The notes under the pieces are model-generated. The model worked only from the letters and a program-made list of their open reading frames with translations, did no database searches and was not told the DNA's origin. This document shows, piece by piece, positions 36,061-49,228 of a DNA stretch of 64,000 nucleotides. The DNA is taken from assembly GCF_052857255.1 (NCBI RefSeq), contig NW_027526499.1:558001-622000 (forward strand), written 5' to 3'. The translations under genes were made by a program, and so were the position numbers. Each line of letters begins with the position of its first letter. Within the stretch, counting starts at the first letter, position 1. Source of the stretch: Amblyomma americanum (taxonomy: Eukaryota; Arthropoda; Arachnida; Ixodida; Ixodidae).

Positions 36061-37196
36061 CCGTGTTGGAGAAACTCTGTGTCGGAGAAACTCCGTGTCG
36101 GAGAAACTCCGTGTTGGAGAAACTCCGTGTCGGAGAAACTCAGTGTCGGAGAAACTCCGTGTCGGAGAAACTCCGTGTCGGAGAAACTCCGTGTCGGAGA
36201 AACTCCGTGTTGGAGAAAGTCCTTGTTGGAGAAACTCCGTGTTGGAGAAACTCCGTGTTAGAGAAACTCCGTGCTGGGGAAACTTCGTGTTGGGGTAACG
36301 CCGTGTTTGAGAAACTCCATGTTGGAGAAACTCCGTGTCGGAGAAACTCCCTGTTGGAGAAACTCCGTGTTGGAGAAACTCCGTGTTGGAGAAACTCCGT
36401 GTTGGAGAAACTTCGTGTTGGAGAAAATCCTTGTTGGAGAAACTCCGTGCTATAGCAACTCCGTGTTGGAGAAACTCCACGCTGGAGAAACTCCGTGTTC
36501 GAAAAACTCCGTGTTGGAGGAACTCTGTGTTGGACAAACGCCGTGTTGGAGAAACTCCGCGCTGGAGAAACTTCGTGTTGGAGAAACTCCGCGTTGGAAA
36601 AACTCCGTGTTGGAGAAACTCCGTGTTGGAGAAACTCCGTGTCGGAGAAACTCCGTGTTGGAGAAACTTTATGTTGGAGAAACTCCATGTCGAAGAAACT
36701 TCGTATTGGAGAAACTCCGTGTTGGAGAAACTTTATTTTGTAGAAACTCCGTGTTGGAGAAACTCCATGTTGTAGAAACTCCGTGTTGAAGAAACTCCGT
36801 GTTGGAGAAACTCCGTGTTGGAGAAACTCCGTGTTAGAGAAACTCCATGTTGGAGAAAGTCTGTGTTGGAGAATGTCCGTGTTGGAGAAACTCCGTGTTG
36901 GAGAAACTTTATGTTGTAGAAACTCCGTGTTGGACATACTCCATGTTGTAGAAACTCCGTGTTGAAGAAACTCCGTGTTGGAGAAACTCCGCGTCGGAGA
37001 AACTCCGTGTGTGAGAAACTCCGAGTTGGAGAAACTCCGTGTTGGAGAAGCTCCGTGTTGGAGAAACTTCGTATCGGAGAAAGTCCGTGTCGGAGAAACT
37101 CCGTGTCGCAGAAACTCCGTGTTGTAGAAACTTCGTGTTGGCGAAACTCCTTGTTGTAGAAACTCCGTGTTGGAGAAACTTATTACTAGATAAACT
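36061..37196 (+). repeat. Tandem duplication E2, 1,136 bp (71 units)
   Basis: E2 is the second copy of the 71-unit segment. It starts with a run rich in GTCGG units (36,076-36,200) and ends with the TATTACTAGATAAACTCC variant. To its right the sequence resumes the match to 15,865 onward at an offset of 21,332 bp, which is 20,196 + 1,136, confirming that this duplication alone explains the jump in offset. Confidence 0.9.
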
Positions 37197-38310
37197 CCGT
37201 GTTGGAGAAACTTTGTGCTGGAGAAACTCTGTGTCGGAGAAACTCTGTGTCGGAGAAAGTCTGTGTCGGAGAAACTCCGTGTTGGAGAAACTCCGTGCTA
37301 GAGAAACTCCGTGTTTGAGACACTCCACGTTGGAGAATCTCCTTGTTGGAAAAAACCTTGTTTGAGAAACTCCTTGTTGGAGAAACTCTGTGTCGGAGAA
37401 ACTCCGTGTTGTAGCAACTCCGTGTTGGAGATAATCCAAGTTGGAGAAACTCCATGTTGGAGAAACTCCATGCTGCAGAAAATCAGCGCTGGGGAAACTA
37501 CGCGCTGGAGAATCTCCGCGCTGGAGAGACTTCGTGTTGGAGAAACTCCGTGTTGCAGAAACTCCGTGTTGGAGAAACTCCGTGTTGGAGAAGCTCCGTG
37601 TTGGAGAAACTTCGTATCGGAGAAAGTCCGTGTCGGAGAAACTCCGTGTCGCAGAAACTTCGTGTTGTAGAAGCTTCGTGTTGGCGAAACTCCATGTTGT
37701 AGAAACTTCGTGTTGGAGAAACTCTGTGTTGAAGAAACTTATTGTTAGAGAAACTCCGTGATGGAGAAACTTCGTGCTGGAGAAACTTCGTGTTGGAGAA
37801 ACTCCATGTCGGAGAAACTCCGTGTTGGAGGAACTCCCTCTTGGAGAATCTCCGTGTCGGAGAAACTCCATGTTGGAGAAACTCCGTGTTTGAGAAACTC
37901 CGTGTCGGGGAAACTCCGTGTTGGAGAAACTCCGTGTTGGAGAAACTCCGTGTTGGAGAAAATCCTTGTTGGAGAAACTCCGTGCTATAGCAACTGCGTG
38001 TTGTAGAAACTCTGCGCTGGAGAAACTCCGCGGTGGAGATAGTCCGTGTTGGAGAAACTCCGTGTTGGAAAAACTCTGTGTTGGAGAAACTCCGTGTTGG
38101 AGAAACACCACGTTAGAGAAACTCCGTGTTGGAGAAAATCCCTGTTGGAGAAACTCCGTGCTAGAGATCCGTGTTTGAAACACTCCACGTTGGAGAATCT
38201 CCTTGTTGGAAAAACCTTGTTTGAGAAACTCCTTGTTGGAGAAACTCCGTGTTGGAGAAACTCCGTGCTGGGGAAACCTCGTGTTGGGGAAACGCCGTGT
38301 TGGAGAAACT
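37197..38310 (+). repeat. C-type block (copy 2), right part
   Basis: This matches 15,865-16,978 at 21,332 bp and 44,647-45,760 at 7,450 bp. It contains the GATAATCCAAG module near 37.43 kb and the shortened unit GCTAGAGATCCGTG near 38,160. A private substitution, GAAACCTCGTG near 38,277, replaces GAAACTTCGTG; the F copies instead have a 2-bp deletion at this place (GAAACCGTG near 45,725 and 54,868). Confidence 0.75.
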
Positions 38311-40085
38311 CCATGTTGGATAAACTCCGTGGCGGAGCAACTACGTGTCGGAGAAACTCCGTGTTGGAGAAACTCCGTGTTGGAGAAACTCCGTGTTGGA
38401 GAAACTCCGTGTTGGAGAAACTTCGTGTTGGAAAAACTCCATGTTGGAGAACCTTCTGGTTGGAGAAACTCCTTGTTGGAGAAAATCCTTGTTGGAGAAA
38501 CTCCATGTTGGAGAAACTCCGTGTTGGAGAAACTTCATGTTGTAGAAACTCCGTGTTGGAGAAACTCCATGTTCTAGAAACTCCGTGTTGAAGAAACTCC
38601 GTGTTGGAGAAACTCCGTGTCGGAGAAACTCCGTGTTGCAGAAACTCCGTGTTGGAGAAACTCCGTGTTTTAGAAACTCCGTGTTGGAGAAACTCCGTGT
38701 TGTAGAAACTCTGTGTCAGAGAAACTCCGTGTCGGAGAAACTCCGTGTTGGAGAAACTCCGTGTTGGAGAAACTCTGTGTCGGAGAAATTCCTTGTTGGA
38801 GAAACTCCGTGCTGGAGAAACTCCTTGTTGGAGAAACTTCGTGTTGGAAAAACTCCGGGTTGGAGAAACTCCGTGCTAGAGAAACTCCGTGTTTGAGACA
38901 CTCCACGTTGGAGAATCTCCTTGTTGGAAAAACCTTGTTTGAGAAACTCCTTGTTGGAGAAACTCCGTGTTGGAGAAACTCCGTGCTGGGGAAACTTCGT
39001 GTTGGGGAAACGCCGTGTTGGAGAAACTCCACGTTGGAGAAACTCCGTGTCGGAGAAACTCCGTGTCGGAGAAACTCCGTGTTGGAGAAACTCTGTGTTG
39101 GAGAAACTCCGTGTTGGAGAAGCTCCGTGTTGAAGAAACTTCGTATCGGAGAAAGTCCGTGTCGGAGAAACTCCGTGTCGCAGAAACCTCGTGTTGTAGA
39201 AACTCCATGTTGTAGAAACTTCGTGTTGGAGAAATTTTATGTTGTAGAAACTCCGTGTTGGAGATACTCCATGTTGTAGAAACTCCGTGTTGAAGAAACT
39301 CCGTGTTGGAGAAACTCCGCGTCGGAGAAACTCCGTGTTGGAGAAACTCTGTGTTGGAGAAATTCCGTGTTGGAGAAACTCCGTGTTGGAGAAACTCCGT
39401 GTTGGAGAAACTCCGTGTTTTAGAAACTCCGTGTTGGAGAAACTCCGTGTTGTAGAAAATCTGTGTCAGAGAAACTCCGTGTCGGAGAAACTCCGTGTTG
39501 GAGAAACTCCGTGTTGGAGAAACTCTGTGTCGGAGAAATTCCTTGTTGGAGAAACTCCGTGCTGGAGAAACTCCTTGTTGGAGAAACTCCTTGTTGGAGA
39601 AACTCCGTGTTGGAGAAAACTCCGTGTAGGAGAAACTCCGTGTTTTAGAAACTCTGTGTTGGAGAAACTCGGTGTTGTAGAAACTCCGTGTCAGAGAAAC
39701 TCCGTGTCGGAGAAACTCCGTGTTGGAGAAACTCCGTGTTGGAGAAACTCCGTGTTGGAGAAACTCCGTGTTGGAGAAACTCTGTGTTGGAGAAAGTCCG
39801 TGTTGGAGAAACTCCGTGTTGGAGAAACTCCGTGTTGGAGAAACTCCGTGTTTTAGAAACTCTGTGTTGGAGAAACTCCGTGTTGTAGAAACTCTGTGTC
39901 AGAGAAACTCCGTGTCGGAGAAACTCCGTGTTGGAGAAACTCCGTGTTTGAGAAACTCTGTGTCGGAGAAATTCCTTGTTGGAGAAACTCCGTGCTGGAG
40001 AAACTCCTTGTTGGAGAAACTCCTTGTTGGAGAAACTCCGTGTTGGAGAAACTCCGTGTTGGAGAAACTCCGTGTTGGAGAAAAC
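38311..40085 (+). repeat. D-like higher-order block (third copy, partial)
   Basis: This block follows D2 from 19,692 to 21,466 at a constant offset of 18,619 bp, and D1 at 21,428 then 21,444 bp. It begins with the GGCGGAGCAACTACG units and includes the GGAGAAAACTCCGTG 17-bp unit near 39,615. It ends where the 9,143-bp tandem pair begins. The same stretch precedes the third F copy at about 59.3-60.24 kb (offset 20,155 bp). Confidence 0.75.
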
Positions 40086-43000
40086 TCCGTGTTGGAGAAA
40101 CTCCGTGTTTTAGAAACTCCGTGTTGGAGAAACTCCCTGTTGTAGAAACTCCGTGTTAGAGAAACTCCATGTTGGAGAACCTTCTGGTTGGAGAAACTCC
40201 TTGGAGAAAATCCTTGTTGCAGAAACTCCATGTTGGAGAAACTCCGTGTTGGAAAAACTCCGTGTTGTGGAAACTCCGTGTTGGGGAAACGCCGAGATGG
40301 AGAAACTTCATGTTGTAGAAACTCCGTGTTGAAGAAACTCCGTGTTGGAGAAACTCCGTGTTGGAGAAACTCCGTGTTAGAGAAACTTCATGTTGGAGAA
40401 AGTCCGTGTTGGAGAATGTCCGTGTTGGAGAAACTCCGTGTTGGAGAAACTTCGTGTTGGAGAAACTTTATGTTGTAGAAACTCCGTGTTGGAGAAACTC
40501 CATGTTGTAGAAACTCCGTGTTGTAGAAACTCCGTGTTGGAGATAATCCATGTTGGAGAAACTCCATGTTGGAGAAACTCCATGCTGCAGAAAATCCGCG
40601 CTGGGGAAACTACGCGCCGGAGAATCTCCGCGCTGGAGAGACTTCGTGTTGGAGAAACTCCGTGTTGGAGAAACTCTGTGTGTGAGAAACTCCGAGTTGG
40701 AGAAACTCCGTGTTGGAGAAGCTCCGTATTGGAGAAACTTCGTATCGGAGAAAGTCCGTGTCGGAGAAACTCCGTGTCGCAGAAACTCCGTGTTGTAGAA
40801 ACTTCGTGTTGGCGAAACTCCTTGTTGTAGAAACTCCGTGTTGGAGTACTTATTGTTAGATAAACTCCGTGTTGGAGAAACTTCGTGCTGGAGAAACTGT
40901 GTCGGAGAAACTCTGTGTCGGAGAAAGTCTGTGTCGGAGAAACTCCGTGTTGGAGAAACTCCGTGTTGGAGAAACTCCGTGCTAGAGAAACTCCGTGTTT
41001 GAGACACTCCACGTTGGAGAATCTCCTTGTTGGAAAAAACCTTGTTTGAGAAACTCCTTGTTGGAGAAACTCTGTGTCGGAGAAACTCCGTGCTGGGGAA
41101 ACTTCGTGTTGGGGAAACGCCGTGTTGGAGAAACTCCGTGTCGGAGAAACTCCGTGTCGGAGAAACTCCGTGTTAGAGAAACTCCGTGTTGGAGAAACTC
41201 CGTGTTGGAGAAACTTCGTGTTGGAGAAACTCCGTCGTGGAGAAACTTCGTGTTGGAGAAAATCCTTGTTGGAGAAACTCCGTGCTACAGCAACTCCGTG
41301 TTGGAGAAACTCCGTGTTCGAAAAACTCCGTGTTGGAGGAACTCTGTGTTGGAGAAACTCCGTGTTGGAGAAACTCCGCGCTGGAGAAACTTCGTGTTGG
41401 AGAAACTCCGCGTTGGAGAAACTCCGTGTTGGAGAAACTCCGTGTCGGAGAAACTCCGTGTCGGAGAAACTCCGTATTGGAGAAACTCCGTGTTGGAGAA
41501 AATTTATGTTGGAGAAACTCCATGTCGAAGAGACTTCGTATTGGAGAAACTCCGTGTTGGAGAAACTTTATGTTGTAGAAACTCCGTGTTGGAGAAACTC
41601 CATGTTGTAGAAACTCCGTGTTGAAGAAACTCCGTGTTGGAGAAACTCCTTGTTGGAGAAACTCCGTGTTAGAGAAACTCCATGTTGGAGAAAGTCCGTG
41701 TTGGAGAATGTCCGTGTTGGAGAAACTCCGTGTTGGAGAAACTCCGTGTTGCAGAAACTCCGTGTTGGAGAAACTCCGTGTTGGAGAATGTCCGTGTTGG
41801 AGAAACTCCGTGTTGGAGAAACTCCGTGTTGGAGAAAATTTATGTTGGAGAAACTCCATGTCGAAGAGACTTCGTATTGGAGAAACTCCGTGTTGGAGAA
41901 ACTTTATGTTGTAGAAACTCCGTGTTGGAGAAACTCCATGTTGTAGAAACTCCGTGTTGAAGAAACTCCGTGTTGGAGAAACTCTTTGTTGGAGAAACTC
42001 CGTGTTGTAGAAACTCCGTGTTGGAGAAACTCCATGTTCTAGAAACTCCGTGTTGAAGAAACTCCGTGTTGGAGAAACTCCGTGTCGGAGAAACTCCGTG
42101 TTGCAGAAACTCCGTGTTGGAGAAACTCCGTGTTGGAGAATGTCCGTGTTGGAGAAACTCCGTGTTGGAGAAACTCCGTGTTGGAGAAATTTTATGTTGT
42201 AGAACCTCCGTGTTGTAGAAACTCCGTGTTGTAGAAACTCCGTGTTGGAGATAATCCAAGTTGGAGAAACTCCATGTTGGAGAAACTCCATGCTGCAGAA
42301 AATCAGCGCTGGGGAAACTACGCGCTGGAGAATCTCCGCGCTGGAGAGACTTCGTGTTGGAGAAACTCCGTGTTGCAGAAACTCCGTGTTGGAGAAACTC
42401 CGTGTTGGAGAAGCTCCGTGTTGGAGAAACTTCGTATCGGAGAAAGTCCGTGTCGGGGAAACTCCGTGTCGCAGAAACTTCGTGTTGTAGAAGCTTCGTG
42501 TTGGCGAAACTCCATGTTGTAGAAACTTCGTGTTGGAGAAACTTATTGTTAGAGAAACTCCGTGATGGACAAACTTCGTGCTGGAGAAACTTCGTGTTGT
42601 AGAAACTGTGTCGGAGAAACTCCGTGTTGGAGAAACTCCATGTCGGAGAAACTCCGTGTTGGAGGAACTCCCTCTTGGAGAATCTCCGTGTCGGAGAAAC
42701 TCCATGTTGGAGAAACTCCGTGTTTGAGAAACTCCGTGTCGGGGAAACTCCGTGTTGGAGAAACTCCGTGTTGGAGAAACTCCGTGTTGGAGAAACTCCG
42801 TGTTGGAGAAAATCCTTGGAGAAACTCCGTGCTATAGCAACTCCGTGTTGGAGAAATTCTGCGCTGGAGAAACTCCGCGCTGGAGAAAGTCCGTGTTGGA
42901 GAAACTCCGTGTTGGAGAAACTCTGTGTTGGAGAAACTCCGTGTTGGAGAAACACCACGTTAGAGAAACTCCGTGTTGGAGAAAATCCCTGTTGGAGAAA

Positions 43001-46000
43001 CTCCGTGCTAGAGAAACTCCGTGTATGAAACACTCCACGTTGGAGAATCTCCTTGTAGGAAAAACCTTGTTTGAGAAACTCCTTGTTGGAGAAACTCCGT
43101 GTTGGAGAAACTCCGTGCTGGGGAAACTTCGTGTTGGGGAAACGCCGTGTTGGAGAAACTCCATGTTGGATAAACTCCGTGGCGGAGCAACTCCGTGTCG
43201 GAGAAACTCCGTGTTGGAGAAACTCCGTGTTGGAGAAACTCCGTTTTGGAGAAACTCCGTGTTGGAGAAACTTCGTGTTGGAAAAACTCCGTGTTGGAGA
43301 AACTCCGCGCTAGAGAAACTCCGTGTTTGAGACACTCCACGTTAGAGAATCTCCTTGTTGGAAAAACCTTGTTTGAGAAACTCCTTGTTGGAGAAACTCC
43401 GTGTTGGAGAAACTCCGTGCTGGGGAAACTTCGTGTTGGGGAAACGCCGTGTTGGAGAAACTCCACGTTGGAGAAACTCCGTGTCGGAGAAACTCCGTGT
43501 CGGAGAAACTCCGTGTTGGAGAAACTCTGTGTCGGAGAAACTCCGTGTCGGAGAAACTCCGTGTTGGAGAAACTCCGTGTCGGAGAAACTCAGTGTCGGA
43601 GAAACTCCGTGTCGGAGAAACTCCGTGTCGGAGAAACTCCGTGTTGGAGAAAGTCCTTGTTGGAGAAACTCCGTGTTGGAGAAACTCCGTGTTAGAGAAA
43701 CTCCGTGCTGGAGAAACTTCGTGTTGGGGTAACGCCGTGTTTGAGAAACTCCATGTTGGAGAAACTCCGTGTCGGAGAAACTCCCTGTTGGAGAAACTCC
43801 GTGTTGGAGAAACTCCGTGTTGGAGAAACTCCGTGTTGGAGAAACTTCGTGTTGGAGAAAATCCTTGTTGGAGAAACTCCGTGCTATAGCAACTCCGTGT
43901 TGGAGAAACTCCACGCTGGAGAAACTCCGTGTTCGAAAAACTTTTTGTTGGAGGAACTCTGTGTTGGACAAACGCCGTGTTGGAGAAACTCCGCGCTGGA
44001 GAAACTTCGTGTTGGAGAAACTCCGCGTTGGAAAAACTCCGTGTTGGAGAAACTCCGTGTTGGAGAAACTCCGTGTCGGAGAAACTCCGTGTTGGAGAAA
44101 CTTTATGTTGGAGAAACTCCATGTCGAAGAAACTTCGTATTGGAGAAACTCCGTGTTGGAGAAACTTTATTTTGTAGAAACTCCGTGTTGGAGAAACTCC
44201 ATGTTTTAGAAACTCCGTGTCGAAGAAACTCCGTGTTGGAGAAACTCCGTGTTGGAGAAACTCCGTGTTAGAGAAACTCCATGTTGGAGAAAGTCTGTGT
44301 TGGAGAATGTCCGTGTTGGAGAAACTCCGTGTTGGAGAAACTCCGTGTTGGAGAAACTTTATGTTGTAGAAACTCCGTGTTGGAGATACTCCATGTTGTA
44401 GAAACTCCGTGTTGAAGAAACTCCGTGTTGGAGAAACTCCGCGTCGGAGAAACTCCGTGTGTGAGAAACTCCGAGTTGGAGAAACTCCGTGTTGGAGAAG
44501 CTCCGTGTTGGAGAAACTTCGTATCGGAGAAAGTCCGTGTCGGAGAAACTCCGTGTCGCAGAAACTCCGTGTTGTAGAAACTTCGTGTTGGCGAAACTCC
44601 TTGTTGTAGAAACTCCGTGTTGGAGAAACTTATTGCTAGATAAACTCCGTGTTGGAGAAACTTTGTGCTGGAGAAACTCTGTGTCGGAGAAACTCTGTGT
44701 CGGAGAAAGTCTGTGTCGGAGAAACTCCGTGTTGGAGAAACTCCGTGCTAGAGAAACTCCGTGTTTGAGACACTCCACGTTGGAGAATCTCCTTGTTGGA
44801 AAAAACCTTGTTTGAGAAACTCCTTGTTGGAGAAACTCTGTGTCGGAGAAGCTCCGTGTTGTAGCAACTCCGTGTTGGAGATAATCCAAGTTGGAGAAAC
44901 TCCATGTTGGAGAAACTCCATGCTGCAGAAAATCAGCGCTGGGGAAACTACGCGCTGGAGAATCTCCGCGCTGGAGAGACTTCGTGTTGGAGAAACTCCG
45001 TGTTGCAGAAACTCCGTGTTGGAGAAACTCCGTGTTGGAGAAGCTCCGTGTTGGAGAAACTTCGTATCGGAGAAAGTCCGTGTCGGAGAAACTCCGTGTC
45101 GCAGAAACTTCGTGTTGTAGAAGCTTCGTGTTGGCGAAACTCCATGTTGTAGAAACTTCGTGTTGGAGAAACTCTGTGTTGAAGAAACTTATTGTTAGAG
45201 AAACTCCGTGATGGAGAAACTTCGTGCTGGAGAAACTTCGTGTTGGAGAAACTCCATGTCGGAGAAACTCCGTGTTGGAGGAACTCCCTCTTGGAGAATC
45301 TCCGTGTCGGAGAAACTCCATGTTGGAGAAACTCCGTGTTTGAGAAACTCCGTGTCGGGGAAACTCCGTGTTGGAGAAACTCCGTGTTGAAGAAACTCCG
45401 TGTTGGAGAAAATCCTTGTTGGAGAAACTCCGTGCTATAGCAACTGCGTGTTGGAGAAACTCTGCGCTGGAGAAACTCCGCGCTGGAGATAGTCCGTGTT
45501 GGAGAAACTCCGTGTTGGAAAAACTCGGTGTTGGAGAAACTCCGTGTTGGAGAAACACCACGTTAGAGAAACTCCGTGTTGGAGAAAATCCCTGTTGGAG
45601 AAACTCCGTGCTAGAGATCCGTGTTTGAAACACTCCACGTTGGAGAATCTCCTTGTTGGAAAAACCTTGTTTGAGAAACTCCTTGTTGGAGAAACTCCGT
45701 GTTGGAGAAACTCCGTGCTGGGGAAACCGTGTTGGGGAAACGCCGTGTTGGAGAAACTCCATGTTGGATAAACTCCGTGGCGGAGCAACTACGTGTCGGA
45801 GAAACTCCGTGTTGGAGAAACTCCGTGTTGGAGAAACTCCGTGTTGGAGAAACTCCGTGTTGGAGAAACTTCGTGTTGGAAAAACTCCGTGTTGGAGAAA
45901 CTCCGTGCTAGAGAAACTCCGTGTTTGAGACACTCCACGTTAGAGGATCTCCTTGTTGGAAAAACCTTGTTTGAGAAACTCCTTGTTGGAGAAACTCCGT

Positions 46001-49000
46001 GTTGGAGAAACTCCATGTTCTAGAAACTCCGTGTTGAAGAAACTCCGTGTTGGAGAAACTCCGTGTCGGAGAAACTCCGTGTTGCAGAAACTCCGTGTTG
46101 GAGAAACTCCGTGTTGGAGAATGTCCGTGTTGGAGAAACTCCGTGTTGGAGAAACTCCGTGTTGGAGAAATTTTATGTTGGAGAAACTCCGTGTTGTAGA
46201 AACTCCGTGTTGTAGAAACTCCGTGTTGGAGATAATCCAAGTTGGAGAAACTCCATGTTGGAGAAACTCCATGCTGCAGAAAATCAGCGCTGGGGAAACT
46301 ACGCGCTGGAGAATCTCCGCGCTGGAGAGACTTCGTGTTGGAGAAACTCCGTGTTGCAGAAACTCCGTGTTGGAGAAACTCCGTGCTGGGGAAACTTCGT
46401 GTTGGGGAAACGCCGTGTTGGAGAAACTCCATGTTGGATAAACTCCGTGTTGGAGAAACTCCGTGTTGGAGAAACTCCGTGTTGGAGAAACTCCGTGTTG
46501 GAGAAACTTCGTGTTGGAAAAACTCCGTGTTGGAGAAACTCCGTGCTAGAGAAACTCCGTGTTTGAGACACTCCACGTTAGAGAATCTCCTTGTTGGAAA
46601 AACCTTGTTTGAGAAACTCCTTGTTGGAGAAACTCCGTGTTGGAGAAACTCCGTGCTGGGGAAACTTCGTGTTGGGGAAACGCCGTGTTGGAGAAACTCC
46701 ACGTTGGAGAAACTCCGTGTTGGAGAAACTCCGTGTTGGAGAAACTCCGTGTTGGAGAAACTCCGTGTTTTAGAAACTCCGTGTTGGAGAAACTCCGTGT
46801 TGTAGAAACTCTGTGTCAGAGAAACTCCGTGTCGGAGAAACTCCGTGTTGGAGAAACTCCGTGTTGGAGAAACTCCGTGCTGGAGAAACTCCTTGTTGGA
46901 GAAACTCCTTGTTGGAGAAACTCCGTGTTGGAGAAACTCCGTGTTGGAGAAAACTCCGTGTAAGAGAAACTCCGTGTTTTAGAAACTCCGTGTTGGAGAA
47001 ACTCCGTGTTCTAGAAATTCTGTCAGAGAAACTCCGTGTCGGAGAAACTCCGTGTTGGAGAAACTCCGTGTTGGAGAAACTCCGTGTTAGAGAAATTCCA
47101 TGTTGGAGAACCTTCTTGTTGGAGAAACTCCTTGTTGGAGAAAATCCTTGTTGGAGAAACTCCATGTTGGAGAAACTCCGTGCTGGAGAAACTCCGTGTT
47201 GTGGAAACTCCATGTTGTGGAAACTCCGTGTTGAAGAAACTCCGTGTTGGAGAAACTCCGTGTTGTAGAAACTCTGTGTCAGAGAAACTCCGTGTCGGAG
47301 AAACTCCGTGTTGGAGAAACTCCGTGTTGGAGAAACTCTGTGTCGGAGAAACTCCTTGTTGGAGAAACTCCGTGTTGGAGAAACTCCGTGTTGGAGAAAC
47401 TCCGTGTTTTAGAAACTCCGTGTTGGAGAAACTCCCTGTTGTAGAAACTCCGTGTTAGAGAAACTCCATGTTGGAGAACCTTCTGGTTGGAGAAACTCCT
47501 TGTTGGAGAAAATCCTTGTTGGAGAAACTCCATGTTGGAGAAACTCCGTGTTGGAGAAACTTTATGTTGTAGAAACTCCGTGTTGGAGAAACTCCATGTT
47601 CTAGAAACTCCGTGTTGAAGAAACTCCGTGTTGGAGAAACTCCGTGTCGGAGAAACTCCGTGTTGCAGAAACTCCGTGTTGGAGAAACTCCGTGTTTTAG
47701 AAACTCTGTGTTGGAGAAACTCCGTGTTGTAGAAACTCTGTGTCAGAGAAACTCCGTGTCGGAGAAACTCCGTGTTGGAGAAACTCCGTGTTGGAGAAAC
47801 TCTGTGTCGGAGAAATTCCTTGTTGGAGAAACTCCGTGCTGGAGAAACTCCTTGTTGGAGAAACTTCGTGTTGGAAAAACTCCGGGTTGGAGAAACTCCG
47901 TGCTAGAGAAACTCCGTGTTTGAGACACTCCACGTTGGAGAATCTCCTTGTTGGAAAAACCTTGTTTGAGAAACTCCTTGTTGGAGAAACTCCGTGTTGG
48001 AGAAACTCCGTGCTGGGGAAACTTCGTGTTGGGGAAACGCCGTGTTGGAGAAACTCCACGTTGGAGAAACTCCGTGTCGGAGAAACTCCGTGTCGGAGAA
48101 ACTCCGTGTTGGAGAAACTCTGTGTTGGAGAAACTCCGTGTTGGAGAAGCTCCGTGTTGAAGAAACTTCGTATCGGAGAAAGTCCGTGTCGGAGAAACTC
48201 CGTGTCGCAGAAACCTCGTGTTGTAGAAACTCCATGTTGTAGAAACTTCGTGTTGGAGAAACTCCGTGTTGTAGAAGCTTCGTGTTGGCGAAACTCCATG
48301 TTGTAGAAACTTCGTGTTGGAGAAACTCTGTGTTGGAGAACTTATTGTTAGAGAAACTCCGTGATGGAGAAACTTCGTGCTGGAGAAACTTCGTGTTGTA
48401 GAAATTGTCGGAGAAACTCCGTGTTGGAGAAACTCCATGTCGGAGAAACTCCGTGTTGGAGGAACTCCCTTTTGGAGAATCTCTGTGTCGGAGAAACTCC
48501 ATGTTGGAGAAACTCCGTGTTGGAGAAACTCCGTGTCGGGGAAACTCCGTGTTGGAGAAACTCCGTGTTGGAGAAACTCCGTGTTGGAGAAATCCTTGTT
48601 GGAGAAACTCCGTGCTATAGCAACTACGTGTTGGAGAAACTCTGCGCTGGAGAAACTCCGCGCTGGAGAAACTCCGTGTTGGAGAAACTCCGTGTTGGAG
48701 AAACTCTGTGTTGGAGAAACTCCGTGTTGGAGAAACACCACGTTAGAGAAACTCCGTGTTGGAGTAAATTCCTGTTGGAGAAACTCCGTGCTAGAGAAAC
48801 TCCGTGTTTGAGACACTCCACGTTGGAGAATCTCCTTGTTGGAAAAACCTTGTTTGAGAAACTCCTTGTTGGAGAAACTCCGTGTTGGAGAAACTCCGTG
48901 CTGGGGAAACCGTGTTGGGGAAACGCCGTGTTGGAGAAACTCCATGTTGGATAAACTCCGTGGAGGAGCAACTCCGTGTCGGAGAAACTCCGTATTGGAG

Positions 49001-49228
49001 AAACTCCGTGTTGGAGAAAATTTATGTTGGAGAAACTCCATGTCGAAGAGACTTCGTATTGGAGAAACTCCGTGTTGGAGAAACTTTATGTTGTAGAAAC
49101 TCCGTGTTGGAGAAACTCCATGTTGTAGAAACTCCGTGTTGAAGAAACTCCGTGTTGGAGAAATTCCTTGTTGGAGAAACTCCGTGTTAGAGAAACTCCA
49201 TGTTGGAGAAAGTCCGTGTTGGAGAATG
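40086..49228 (+). repeat. 9,143-bp tandem repeat F1
   Basis: F1 is followed immediately by F2 with a constant period of 9,143 bp. The left edge is set by position 40085 (C), which mismatches 49228 (G). Three differences from F2 were found: 41985 T against 51128 C, 42032 C against 51175 A, and 44464 A against 53607 G. Both copies share a 3-bp loss near 42,817 (AATCCTTGGAGAAAC instead of AATCCTTGTTGG) that is absent from the related sites near 14.02, 34.23 and 62.95 kb. Markers: 40199 (3-bp deletion), GATAATCCATG near 40.54 kb, GATAATCCAAG near 42.25, 44.88 and 46.23 kb. It could be a real recent duplication or an assembly duplication. Confidence 0.92.
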
